From JAQUCI01 sp964553255 (GTDB taxonomy: Bacteria > Bacillota_I > Bacilli_A > Erysipelotrichales > Erysipelotrichaceae): 24,122 nucleotides of DNA. The notes below the pieces were generated by a model that saw only the letters and a list, made by a program, of their open reading frames with translations, did no database searches and was not told the DNA's origin. The translations under genes were made by a program, and so were the position numbers. The stretch is from the NCBI GenBank assembly GCA_964553255.1, contig CAZKJS010000027.1, positions 1 through 24,122 on the forward strand. The letters are read 5' to 3'. How positions within the stretch are numbered: position 1 is the first letter of the stretch; the number at the start of each line of letters is the position of its first letter. Below, one piece after another: positions 16,277-23,493 of this stretch.

Positions 16277-16290
16277 TATAATATAATTGG
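16277..16290 (-). promoter_or_regulatory. Possible -10 element immediately before comGA
   Basis: The minus strand reads AATTATATTATA directly into the ATG. A -10 such as TATATT (16280-16285) here would start transcription at or just inside the start codon. No convincing -35 or SD is present. Confidence 0.35.
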
Positions 16291-16310
16291 TCTAGATAAT
16301 AAAAATACCT

Positions 16311-16334
16311 AAAAAAAAGTGCTAAGCTCTTTTT
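16311..16334 (-). terminator. Probable weak terminator of the MBL hydrolase gene
   Basis: Minus-strand RNA AAAAAGAGC-TTA-GCACTTTTT forms a 9-pair stem with one A-A mismatch, followed by more T residues. It overlaps the hydrolase stop codon and would separate it from comGA. Confidence 0.5.
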
Positions 16335-16924
16335 AGAAATGAATTATTAATTATTTCTTCTTTGATGGAAGTTTTATCATCGTGTCCTGGATAAAGCATA
16401 ATATCCTCAGACAAGGTTTTTATAAAAGATAAACTATGTTTCAAGTCACTTGCGTTACCAGTTGGTAAATCGGTTCTACCAACACTGTTTTTAAATATAG
16501 TATCACCAGTGAAAAGTTTATCATCAATTTGATAACAAACCGAACCTTTTGTATGACCTGGAGTGTGATAGACAGTGATCTTTACACCATTTACATCAAT
16601 TTGACCTTCATTAACGCTGTTTGTTGGAGAATTAACCGTAATATTATATTTGTAAGAACAATTTAAAGAAGCATTTTTTATCATTAAAGCATCTTGATGA
16701 TGAACATAGACTACGCATCTATACACTTCATATAAATCATCTACTGCTCCAATATGATCAAAATGTCCATGTGTTAATAAAATTGCACTTACCTTCTTAT
16801 CGTGTAAATGAGCTAATATCTTTTGAGGTCTTGATCCTGGATCAACTAAAATGATATGATCTTCAAATTCTAAGATATAACAATTTGTTTGATATAATCC
16901 AACTTTGATTGATTTAATCTTCAT
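16322..16924 (-). CDS. Metallo-beta-lactamase-fold hydrolase (glyoxalase II-like)
   Basis: The 200-residue protein is a compact metallo-beta-lactamase-fold hydrolase of the YqgX/glyoxalase II-like group. Metal ligands are visible: HGHFDH (H52, H54, D56, H57), H124 in TPGHTKG, D141 in FTGDT and H191 in YPGHDD. The substrate cannot be told; a thioester such as a glyoxalase product is the usual suggestion. The start chosen is the ATG at 16924. The frame opens to a TTG at 16945, but that lies inside the rpmG terminator hairpin. No SD precedes the ATG, and a TATAAT lies 4 bases upstream, so a leaderless transcript is possible. A YqgX-type gene also lies near comGA in Bacillus. Confidence 0.92.
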   Translation of the reverse strand: MKIKSIKVGLYQTNCYILEFEDHIILVDPGSRPQKILAHLHDKKVSAILLTHGHFDHIGAVDDLYEVYRCVVYVHHQDALMIKNASLNCSYKYNITVNSPTNSVNEGQIDVNGVKITVYHTPGHTKGSVCYQIDDKLFTGDTIFKNSVGRTDLPTGNASDLKHSLSFIKTLSEDIMLYPGHDDKTSIKEEIINNSFLKRA

Positions 16925-16928
16925 GATA

Positions 16929-16934
16929 ATTATA
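16929..16934 (-). promoter_or_regulatory. Candidate -10 box for a leaderless MBL hydrolase mRNA
   Basis: TATAAT on the minus strand, 4 bases before the ATG at 16924, so that transcription would begin at about the A of ATG. The T is shared with the preceding terminator T-run, and no good -35 is visible. Confidence 0.4.
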
Positions 16935-16958
16935 AAAAAAGCCAATCGGCCTTTTTTA
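16933..16958 (-). terminator. Terminator of rpmG
   Basis: Minus-strand RNA AAAAAAG-GCC-GATT-GGC-TTTTTTT: a short GC stem extended by a G-U pair and A-U pairs, with a T-run. It starts within the rpmG stop codon. Confidence 0.75.
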
Positions 16959-17105
16959 TTTCTTCTCCTTGTGTTCTGTCATCTTATTACAACGTGGACA
17001 ATATTTCTTAATTATCATTTTTTCCGGATTTTTACGTTTGTTACGAGATCCGAGATAGTTTTCTTCACCACATGTTGAACACTTGAATATTAACTTTTCG
17101 CGCAT
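16956..17105 (-). CDS. rpmG: 50S ribosomal protein L33
   Basis: A 49-residue frame reads MREKLIFKCSTCGEENYLGS, continues RNKRKNPEKMIIKKYCPRC and ends NKMTEHKEKK. This is L33 of the large ribosomal subunit in the zinc-binding form, with CSTC (C9, C12) and CPRC (C36, C39). Length 49 is the family norm. SD gggagg lies 6 bases before the ATG, and an extended -10 promoter lies upstream. Zinc-binding L33 is often accompanied by a zinc-free paralogue elsewhere in Bacillota genomes; only this copy is in the window. It is followed at once by a terminator. Confidence 0.95.
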   Translation of the reverse strand: MREKLIFKCSTCGEENYLGSRNKRKNPEKMIIKKYCPRCNKMTEHKEKK

Positions 17106-17127
17106 ATTAAACCTCCCAAGCGATATG

Positions 17128-17157
17128 ATTATATCATGGTTATCTTTAAATTACCAA
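17128..17157 (-). promoter_or_regulatory. Promoter of rpmG
   Basis: Minus strand: extended -10 TGaTATAAT with TATAAT at 17128-17133, -35 TTGGTA at 17152-17157, 18-base spacer. Confidence 0.7.
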
Positions 17158-17172
17158 TACTTTAAGTATAAA

Positions 17173-19236
17173 CTATTTATTGAAGTAAGCTGCTATTATC
17201 TCACTAGTTATTTTTTGGCAAATATTTGTTTGCGTTTTTGTATTCCAGGCATTAACAGCCGCACAAGCAATCGCAATTTCAGCATTATTAGCTGGTGCAT
17301 AAGCAACTAAGGTTGAGTTTGGTGAAGAAATAGAGGAGTTATTAACAACGGTATTTTCGGCAGTCCCTGTTTTCGCTGCTACTGATACATCTAAAGTACT
17401 CAAATAAGCTTTACACAAACCCTCGGTAACACAACTTCTAAATCCTTGTTGAATACGTTTTATAGCTTCATCATTATCAAGTGACGATAAGATTGTCACA
17501 CTATTTTGATAAGCTATTGTATTAGTTTGTGGAAAATATGCTTCAATTAATAATCGTGGTTTTATTAAATAACCACCATTAGCGATCGTAGATGCGTATT
17601 GTGCCATTTGCATTGGTGTATAAGTTGAAAACTGCCCTATCGCATAGTCTAGCAAATGACCCGCTAATGTTGAATTTCCTTGATATCCTACACCCTCATT
17701 TGGAGCGTCGATCCCAGTTAAAACCCCTAAACCAAATTGACTAAAATAATTGCGCATCACATCAAAAGCACTAATATCAATGTTCAATGGTTGATCATAT
17801 TGATAATTTGCTTTACCTAAACGCATAGCAATATTGAACATGTATACATTACTTGACATTGATAGCGCTGTTAAGTCATTGATACGACCTAGATTACGAT
17901 GTGATGATTTTAACGGGGTATCTTTTATCTTGATCGGCTGATCAATGATATATTCACCTTTTTTAACTACACCTGTGTCTAGTCCCATGTAAAGTGTTGC
18001 TCCTTTGACAGCCGAGCCAATTACCACACTTTCCGTATAAGTTGATACGGGATCATTGTAATATACACCATTATTATTTTTCATACCAACAAGTGCTAAT
18101 AAATCACCATTATTTGGATTCATAACAACGACATACGTTGTATTCCAATATTGTCGATATTCATTTCCTTTGTGTAATTCGAAATTATCAATAACGATTT
18201 GCTCTACCTCAGCTTGAAAATCAATATCAAGTGCAAGTCTTAGATCATATCCTCTTGAACCAGCACTTACTTCATTTAAAACCGCCAAACCATCACTGTT
18301 ATAACGAAGATTGTATATTGATCTTTCGCCACTTAATAACTGCTCATATTGTAATTCAATCCCTGACCTACCTACTTTCTCATTTCGCGAATAATCAAGA
18401 GCAAGATAGTAATTTAATCTTTCAGCTGGCAAACCGCTACGAGTGGTAGTGACTGATCCAAAAATATTGCGTAACAAGCTACCATAATTGTACTGCCTTT
18501 CCCAATCAATCGTTATATCAAAACCACGGTATTCTTCATTGTGCTCTAAAAAGTATGATGTTTCTTCAAAAGATACATCACTTTTAATTACCGCAAACTG
18601 ACTAACGGTTGCAGATTTCATTAAAGTATAGACACTCCAAGTGTCTCTTTCTTGTTGTGTTAAACTTGCTATATCATTTTGATCAATGCGCTCAAGTTTT
18701 AGTAAATATATCTGATTATCGCTTAATTTACCGCTATAATACTCACTCCACTCTTCATCTTTAATTTTGTCTGATGCAATACGTGGATATATATGAATAA
18801 ATAGATCCTTAAGATCGCGATTAGTAAGGGTCTCCCCACTAATATTAAAGTTCATCGCAAAACGTTCAGCAAGCTCCCATTCACTTTGTGATGTCGCATT
18901 CTGAGCGGGATAGTATACTATTTCAATTACTTGACGATTTGTAACTAATAAATTATAGTTTCGATCACTAATTTCACCTCTTGGTGTTGTAATCTTACGA
19001 AAACGACTAGTATACGCGGCTAGTTTTGTAGCATAACTTTGTTGATTAATAATTTGCACTTGATATTGTCTTCCCAACAATATCAACATTAAAATGACGA
19101 TAACGCCTCCTACTACTCGCATTCGTCTAGTTATGATAAGATCGGTTTCAAACAATATATTACGATTCTCGTTGGTATGTTTGGCGATCGCTGTTTTTTT
19201 CTCTTGTTTTTTTCGTTTTGTGTTTCTTTGCATCAT
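17173..19236 (-). CDS. Class B penicillin-binding protein (PBP2-type transpeptidase)
   Basis: This monofunctional D,D-transpeptidase cross-links peptidoglycan outside the membrane. With the ATG at 19236 (687 residues) it has a basic cytoplasmic head, one membrane anchor at about 40-57 (VVGGVIVILMLILLG), the PBP dimerisation block TPRGEISDRN, a large pedestal, and the transpeptidase motifs SAVK (S398), SSN (451-453) and KTGTAE (612-617). SAVKGAT resembles the elongation-type PBP2/PBP2b group rather than division-type FtsI, but that is a judgement. Start: the ATG at 19251 overlaps the TATAAT box, whereas ATGs at 19236 and 19233 follow SD aaaagga, so the shorter forms are preferred. Catalytic residues are intact, so this cell makes a wall. 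Confidence 0.93.
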   Translation of the reverse strand: MMQRNTKRKKQEKKTAIAKHTNENRNILFETDLIITRRMRVVGGVIVILMLILLGRQYQVQIINQQSYATKLAAYTSRFRKITTPRGEISDRNYNLLVTNRQVIEIVYYPAQNATSQSEWELAERFAMNFNISGETLTNRDLKDLFIHIYPRIASDKIKDEEWSEYYSGKLSDNQIYLLKLERIDQNDIASLTQQERDTWSVYTLMKSATVSQFAVIKSDVSFEETSYFLEHNEEYRGFDITIDWERQYNYGSLLRNIFGSVTTTRSGLPAERLNYYLALDYSRNEKVGRSGIELQYEQLLSGERSIYNLRYNSDGLAVLNEVSAGSRGYDLRLALDIDFQAEVEQIVIDNFELHKGNEYRQYWNTTYVVVMNPNNGDLLALVGMKNNNGVYYNDPVSTYTESVVIGSAVKGATLYMGLDTGVVKKGEYIIDQPIKIKDTPLKSSHRNLGRINDLTALSMSSNVYMFNIAMRLGKANYQYDQPLNIDISAFDVMRNYFSQFGLGVLTGIDAPNEGVGYQGNSTLAGHLLDYAIGQFSTYTPMQMAQYASTIANGGYLIKPRLLIEAYFPQTNTIAYQNSVTILSSLDNDEAIKRIQQGFRSCVTEGLCKAYLSTLDVSVAAKTGTAENTVVNNSSISSPNSTLVAYAPANNAEIAIACAAVNAWNTKTQTNICQKITSEIIAAYFNK

Positions 19237-19249
19237 ATTTCCTTTTATC

Positions 19250-19255
19250 ATTATA
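19250..19255 (-). promoter_or_regulatory. -10 box for the PBP gene
   Basis: TATAAT on the minus strand, 13 bases before the ATG at 19236. The -35 is weak. It is arranged back to back with the ispG promoter. Confidence 0.5.
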
Positions 19256-19292
19256 ATATAAACATCTACACTTTAATATGAAAGATAAAGAA

Positions 19293-19298
19293 ATGTAT
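19293..19298 (+). promoter_or_regulatory. Extended -10 promoter of ispG
   Basis: TGtTATAAT on the plus strand (TATAAT at 19293-19298), followed by SD aaaggaa and the start. The -35 is poor, which is tolerated with an extended -10. Confidence 0.6.
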
Positions 19299-19327
19299 AT
19301 GTTATAATTAAAAAAAGGAACATGGAT

Positions 19328-20392
19328 ATGTATAAAAGAACAGAAACAAAAGAAGTACAAATTAAAAACTTAACAATTGGACATCAAAATAAAGTTATAT
19401 TGCAATCAATGCTTAATACAAAAACGAAAGATGTCAATGCATCGATAAAACAAATCAATGATCTTGAAAGTGCTGGTTGTGAACTAGTTAGATTTGCTAT
19501 TTTTGATAAAGAAGACGCTTTAGCTATCAAAGAGATCAAAAAAGCTGTTGCACTACCTTTAGTGGCTGATATTCATTTTGATCATCAATTAGCTTTACTT
19601 TCTATTGAAAATGGTATTGATAAAATTAGATTAAACCCTGGCAATATTGGTTCAATGACCAAAGTCAAAGAAGTGGTTAGTGCTTGTAAATTTCATAATA
19701 TTCCAATTCGTATTGGTATAAATAGTGGCTCACTTGAAAGAGAATTACTTTTCAAATATGGCGGACCATGCAAGGAAGCAATGATTGAAAGTGCTCAAAA
19801 GCATGTTGATCTTTTAGAAATGCTTAATTTTAATGAGATAATAGTTTCGTTTAAATCAAGTGATGTCATGCTTACAATTGATACTTATCAACTGGCTGCC
19901 CATCGCTATCCCTACCCTTTACACTTAGGTGTTACAGAAGCTGGTACGTATGATATATCAGCGATAAAATCTTCTGCTGCATTGGGTGCTTTACTTGCCC
20001 AAGGGATAGGAGATACGATCAGAATAAGTGCAAGCTGTGATCCAGTTGATGAAATGAGAATTGGTAAACAACTTCTTAAATGTTTTAACTTGATTGACAA
20101 GGTTCCAAATTTGATTAGTTGTCCAACATGCGGTCGTATTCAATACGACATGTTACCAATTGCCAAACGGATTGAAGAATATCTCGCTACTATCAAAGCT
20201 GATATTACAGTAGCGATCATGGGTTGTGCTGTAAATGGTCCACAAGAAGCATCACGAGCTGATATTGGCATTGCCGGCGGTAAAAATGAAGCCTTATTGT
20301 TTAGAAAAGGTGAAGTAATACGCAAAATACCACAAAATTTGATTTATGAAGAGTTAGTTAAAGAAATAAATGATTTTATAAAAAAACAATGA
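19328..20392 (+). CDS. ispG: 4-hydroxy-3-methylbut-2-enyl diphosphate synthase
   Basis: IspG (GcpE) reduces methylerythritol cyclodiphosphate to HMBPP, the penultimate MEP step, using a [4Fe-4S] cluster. The 354-residue protein has the TIM-barrel part (ILQSM, VADIHFDHQLAL, IRLNPGNIG, PIRIGINSGS) and the cluster domain with ISCPTCGR (C265, C268) and GCAVNGP (C300), plus the conserved E307. The usual GPGE here reads GPQE, with the Glu kept. The ATG at 19328 is favoured over 19322 because SD aaagga then lies 8 bases away instead of 2. It is followed by its own terminator. ispH lies 1.6 kb downstream and dxs at the other end of the window. Confidence 0.97.
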   Translation: MYKRTETKEVQIKNLTIGHQNKVILQSMLNTKTKDVNASIKQINDLESAGCELVRFAIFDKEDALAIKEIKKAVALPLVADIHFDHQLALLSIENGIDKIRLNPGNIGSMTKVKEVVSACKFHNIPIRIGINSGSLERELLFKYGGPCKEAMIESAQKHVDLLEMLNFNEIIVSFKSSDVMLTIDTYQLAAHRYPYPLHLGVTEAGTYDISAIKSSAALGALLAQGIGDTIRISASCDPVDEMRIGKQLLKCFNLIDKVPNLISCPTCGRIQYDMLPIAKRIEEYLATIKADITVAIMGCAVNGPQEASRADIGIAGGKNEALLFRKGEVIRKIPQNLIYEELVKEINDFIKKQ

Positions 20393-20406
20393 TCCTGGTA
20401 TACTAT

Positions 20407-20437
20407 ACTATCAACATTATAAATTGATAGTTTTTTT
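20407..20437 (+). terminator. Terminator of ispG
   Basis: Stem actatcaa / ttgatagt (20407-20414 and 20424-20431) followed by TTTTTT. Confidence 0.85.
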
Positions 20438-20484
20438 AAATTTATCAATACTGATTACTATATGTAAATCTTGTTGTCGCAATT

Positions 20485-20524
20485 AAAAACGAGGTCAAAT
20501 GTCTAACTACAACTTTAACCCCGT
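20485..20524 (-). terminator. Terminator of cshB
   Basis: Minus-strand RNA: an 11-bp stem (20514-20524 with 20489-20499, two G-U pairs) and a 14-base loop, followed by TTTTT; it starts 6 bases after the helicase stop. It is separate from the ispG terminator facing it. Confidence 0.8.
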
Positions 20525-20529
20525 AATTG

Positions 20530-21885
20530 CTAATCGCTATTTTTTAGTTCTCTTTGTTTTGTTTTAGCTCGTTCTTTCTTTTGCTCGCTGATTGATTTTT
20601 TAATCATTTCTCTTTTCTTTTTTTGTTTCAACTTAGCAATTTCAGCAGCTCTTCTTTTCTTATATCCCGGTTTTACCGTTTCTTTTTTTGTTACTATTTT
20701 TGCTATTTCTCTATCAAGTTCTGTTGGTTTCTTTATTCTTTGATAGTCAAATGGTTTTAACGTTTGCCAATTTTCATTACGATAAACTTGATGCTTAAAT
20801 TTGATACCTTTTTCTTTTAGTAAACGAATACTTCTTTCATCTTTTGGTTGATAAAGAGCATAACATATGCCTTCTCTTCCACTTCTACCAGTTCTGCCAC
20901 TACGATGAATGTAGAAGTTTAAATCGGTTGGAAAACCTAATGATACAACATGTGATACGGCATCAACATCTAATCCTCTTGATGCAATATCAGTTGCAAC
21001 TATATATTGGTAATCACCTGCATTTAAACTCGCTAGAGCTTGTTTACGCTTTCTGGATGTCAAATCACCATGCAATTCTAGTACCCGATAATTATGATCA
21101 CGTAAATAATCAGCAGTTAAAGCCGCTTCTTCCCTTTTATTAGCGAAAATCAAACAGACATATGGTTGAAATCCTGGTAATATTTCAAGTAAAGCATGAT
21201 GATATGCTTTGTGTTTACATGGTATTAAAATATGATCGATCTGTGGACTAAATTTTAAGCTTTCATCTACTTTTATCGTTTTAGGTTGATGCATGTATTT
21301 CTTTAAAAAGGGTTTTAATCCTTGTGGTATCGTAGCACTGAAAACCAACATTTGCAGTTTCTTACCCATTTTACCTGCGATAGCATCAATATCATCCATA
21401 AAACCATACTCAAGGGTCATGTCACCTTCATCAATGACCATTATCTTGGCAGTATTGACTAATAATGTTTCTTCTTGTAAAAATAGATCTTTGATTCTCC
21501 CTGGTGTACCTATCACTATGTGTGGTTGAACTTTTAGCTTTTCACTAACCTTTTGGCGATTAGTACCACCACTTATAAGCTTGATATTTAATGCAGGTAG
21601 AGCTTTTTTCATGATTAGGCTATTCTGATATATCTGCATTGCTAATTCCCGTGTTGGTGCGGTAATAACGGCTTGAACGCAATTTTCATTAATATTTATC
21701 ATTTCCATCAAAGGAATTAAAAAAGCATGCGTCTTACCTGTTCCTGTTGCTGAAATAGCAATTAGATCATGTCCCTTTAAAACAATCGGAATAACCTTCT
21801 TTTGTACTTCTGTAAGTTCAATAAAGTTGTTTAATGCAAGAAACTTGTTTGTTATATCATTAAAACCATATGGTGTAAGTGTCAT
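20530..21885 (-). CDS. cshB: DEAD-box RNA helicase CshB (motif II variant DEGD)
   Basis: This 451-residue ATP-dependent RNA helicase has Q motif ELTEVQKKVIP, motif I ATGTGKT at 46-52, APTRELAMQ, GTPGRI, motif II VIDEGD with DEGD at 152-155, motif III SATIP, then ATDIASRGLD and HRSGRTGRSG. The THAFLIPL block, the LVFSATIPQGLKPFLKKYM segment and the lysine-rich tail with KPGYKKRRAAEIAKLKQKKK match CshB (YqfR) of Bacillus rather than CshA. CshB works in cold adaptation, ribosome biogenesis and mRNA turnover. Motif II has Gly in place of Ala; the catalytic D and E are kept, so activity is expected. SD aaggagg precedes the ATG. The gene stands alone, divergent from ispH. Confidence 0.93.
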   Translation of the reverse strand: MTLTPYGFNDITNKFLALNNFIELTEVQKKVIPIVLKGHDLIAISATGTGKTHAFLIPLMEMININENCVQAVITAPTRELAMQIYQNSLIMKKALPALNIKLISGGTNRQKVSEKLKVQPHIVIGTPGRIKDLFLQEETLLVNTAKIMVIDEGDMTLEYGFMDDIDAIAGKMGKKLQMLVFSATIPQGLKPFLKKYMHQPKTIKVDESLKFSPQIDHILIPCKHKAYHHALLEILPGFQPYVCLIFANKREEAALTADYLRDHNYRVLELHGDLTSRKRKQALASLNAGDYQYIVATDIASRGLDVDAVSHVVSLGFPTDLNFYIHRSGRTGRSGREGICYALYQPKDERSIRLLKEKGIKFKHQVYRNENWQTLKPFDYQRIKKPTELDREIAKIVTKKETVKPGYKKRRAAEIAKLKQKKKREMIKKSISEQKKERAKTKQRELKNSD

Positions 21886-21912
21886 ATCTAAACCTCCTTG
21901 TATACTAAATGC

Positions 21913-21941
21913 TATAGTTATAACCCAAAATATATTATAAT
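21913..21941 (+). promoter_or_regulatory. Probable promoter of ispH
   Basis: -10 TATAAT at 21936-21941, only 15 bases before the ispH ATG; the -35 (TATAGT at 21913-21918, 17-base spacer) is poor. The 71-base gap to the divergent cshB start must hold both promoters; I could not settle the cshB one. Confidence 0.5.
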
Positions 21942-21956
21942 GGTTATGGTGATTAA

Positions 21957-22856
21957 ATGAAAGTAATTAGTGTTACCCCTCGTGGTTATTGTAAGGGAGT
22001 TGTAAATGCGATCAATATCGCAAAACAAACGCGTGACAAATATCCTAATGAACCTATATATATCCTTGGTCGACTTGTTCATAACAAATATGTTGTTGAA
22101 GCTTTGTTTGATCTCAATATTATAACATTAGATGATTTACATAAGACCAGAAGTGAACTTATTGACAGTGTTGAATCAGGTATTGTCATTTTTAGTGCTC
22201 ATGGAACTAATGAAGAAGTTTATCAGAAAGCAAGAGATAAAGGTTTAACGATAATTGATGCAACATGTAATGATGTTAAGAAGACACAGATAATCATAAA
22301 TGAATTTCTTGATAAAGGTTATACTGTCTTGTATATTGGGGTCAAAGATCATCCTGAATCATTATCGGTATTGAAAAATAACTCACCAATATATTTGATA
22401 ACATCATTAAATGATATAGATAATTTAAAGCTTACAACTGATAAAATTATGGTAATCAATCAAACAACTATGAGTATCAATGACATTTCTTACTTACACC
22501 ATCAAATAAATAAACGTTATCCTTTTGCTATCATCTATGAGGAAATATGTTCAGCCACACGTGTTAGACAACAAGCTATCATAAACATTGAAAGGGTTGA
22601 TCTAACATATGTTGTAGGCGATCCTAACAGTAATAATACAATGAATTTAGTTCGTTTAGCCAAAAACAAGAGCACTAAAGTATGTTTGATCGAATCAGTA
22701 AAGGATATCAACGCTGCAGATCTGATCAACATAAACAAAGTAGCTGTTACCAGTGGTGCAAGTACTCCTACTGCTTTAACGCAGCAAGTAATAGACTATC
22801 TAACTAATTATCAAACTGACAAAACTATCCCTGAAATCACTAAAGCAATTCTTTAA
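21957..22856 (+). CDS. ispH: 4-hydroxy-3-methylbut-2-enyl diphosphate reductase
   Basis: IspH (LytB) carries out the last MEP step, reducing HMBPP to IPP and DMAPP with a [4Fe-4S] cluster. The 299-residue protein keeps the three cluster cysteines, C12 in RGYCKGV, C104 in DATCNDV and C198 in EEICSATRVRQ, and the substrate-site residues in LVHN (H42), SAHGT (H82), DHPES (E134), NQTT and GDPNSNNT. Length is normal for the Bacillus-type enzyme (about 310). SD is weak (ggtgat). Its last 17 bases overlap the end of the convergent trmK, so no terminator can lie between them. Confidence 0.96.
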   Translation: MKVISVTPRGYCKGVVNAINIAKQTRDKYPNEPIYILGRLVHNKYVVEALFDLNIITLDDLHKTRSELIDSVESGIVIFSAHGTNEEVYQKARDKGLTIIDATCNDVKKTQIIINEFLDKGYTVLYIGVKDHPESLSVLKNNSPIYLITSLNDIDNLKLTTDKIMVINQTTMSINDISYLHHQINKRYPFAIIYEEICSATRVRQQAIINIERVDLTYVVGDPNSNNTMNLVRLAKNKSTKVCLIESVKDINAADLININKVAVTSGASTPTALTQQVIDYLTNYQTDKTIPEITKAIL

Positions 22857-23493
22857 ATAATGTTTGTAACATTAAGAAGTCTGTATTAGTTACTTTTCTT
22901 GGATGATTTTGATAGATAACCTTCAGTTTTTGATATTGCTCAATATGATACTCAATAAAGATATCATCTTTTTTATTTAACAAACAAGGTCCAAAATAAA
23001 CTTCAAGATCATTATATTGTCCTTTTTTTGAAGGATTTACAACAACCACTTGATAATACTTATAGTCTTTTATTAATAATTCATCACTAATCATAAAGCC
23101 CTGTTTATTAAGCCAAGAGCGTAATAAATAGACATTATTATTTGGTTGTAAGATTAAATGATCAAGTTTTTTAACCTTATCAAGTTCTTGTGTTAAGATA
23201 TCAATGATTGTCTTAACCCCCATACCAGCAATGATAATTGTATTAACGTCACATGGTAATTTCTCTAATCCATCAGCTTGATAAGCAAAGATTTTATCAC
23301 TTAATCCATTAGCATTTATATTCTTGATAGCTTGTTTAAGTGGTCCTACTTTATTATCAAAAGCGTATGCTTTCTTTACGATATCATGTTTGACTAAATA
23401 TATAGGTAAAAAAGCATGGTCGGTGCCAATATCAGCAATGACCATGTCTTTATCTACTAATGAAGCAATAGCATTAAGTCGTTTTGATAACAT
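22840..23493 (-). CDS. trmK: tRNA (adenine(22)-N(1))-methyltransferase
   Basis: TrmK methylates N1 of A22 in the D-arm of tRNA(Ser) and some other tRNAs, using SAM. The 217-residue product starts MLSKRLNAIASLV and has the SAM-binding motif VIADIGTDHAFLP (D26 in the catalytic position of the family), then IIIAGMG, LILQPN and a C-terminal helical part. The GMGG usually found after motif IV reads GMGV (92-93) here. The ATG overlaps the sigma factor stop by one base (TAATG), so it is coupled to sigA as in many Bacillota. The usual next gene (yqfO/nif3) is absent; instead the gene runs tail-to-tail into ispH with a 17-base overlap. Confidence 0.94.
   Translation of the reverse strand: MLSKRLNAIASLVDKDMVIADIGTDHAFLPIYLVKHDIVKKAYAFDNKVGPLKQAIKNINANGLSDKIFAYQADGLEKLPCDVNTIIIAGMGVKTIIDILTQELDKVKKLDHLILQPNNNVYLLRSWLNKQGFMISDELLIKDYKYYQVVVVNPSKKGQYNDLEVYFGPCLLNKKDDIFIEYHIEQYQKLKVIYQNHPRKVTNTDFLMLQTLFKELL

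Noticed and set aside
16925..16945. Upstream TTG start for the MBL hydrolase
   Set aside because: It falls inside the rpmG terminator hairpin and would add a hydrophobic MAFFIII head not expected in this cytosolic family.
18231..18449. Plus-strand frame opposite the PBP gene, and similar antisense frames within trmK, cshB, ispH and efp
   Set aside because: Shadow frames with no SD, no recognisable motif and an unlikely composition.
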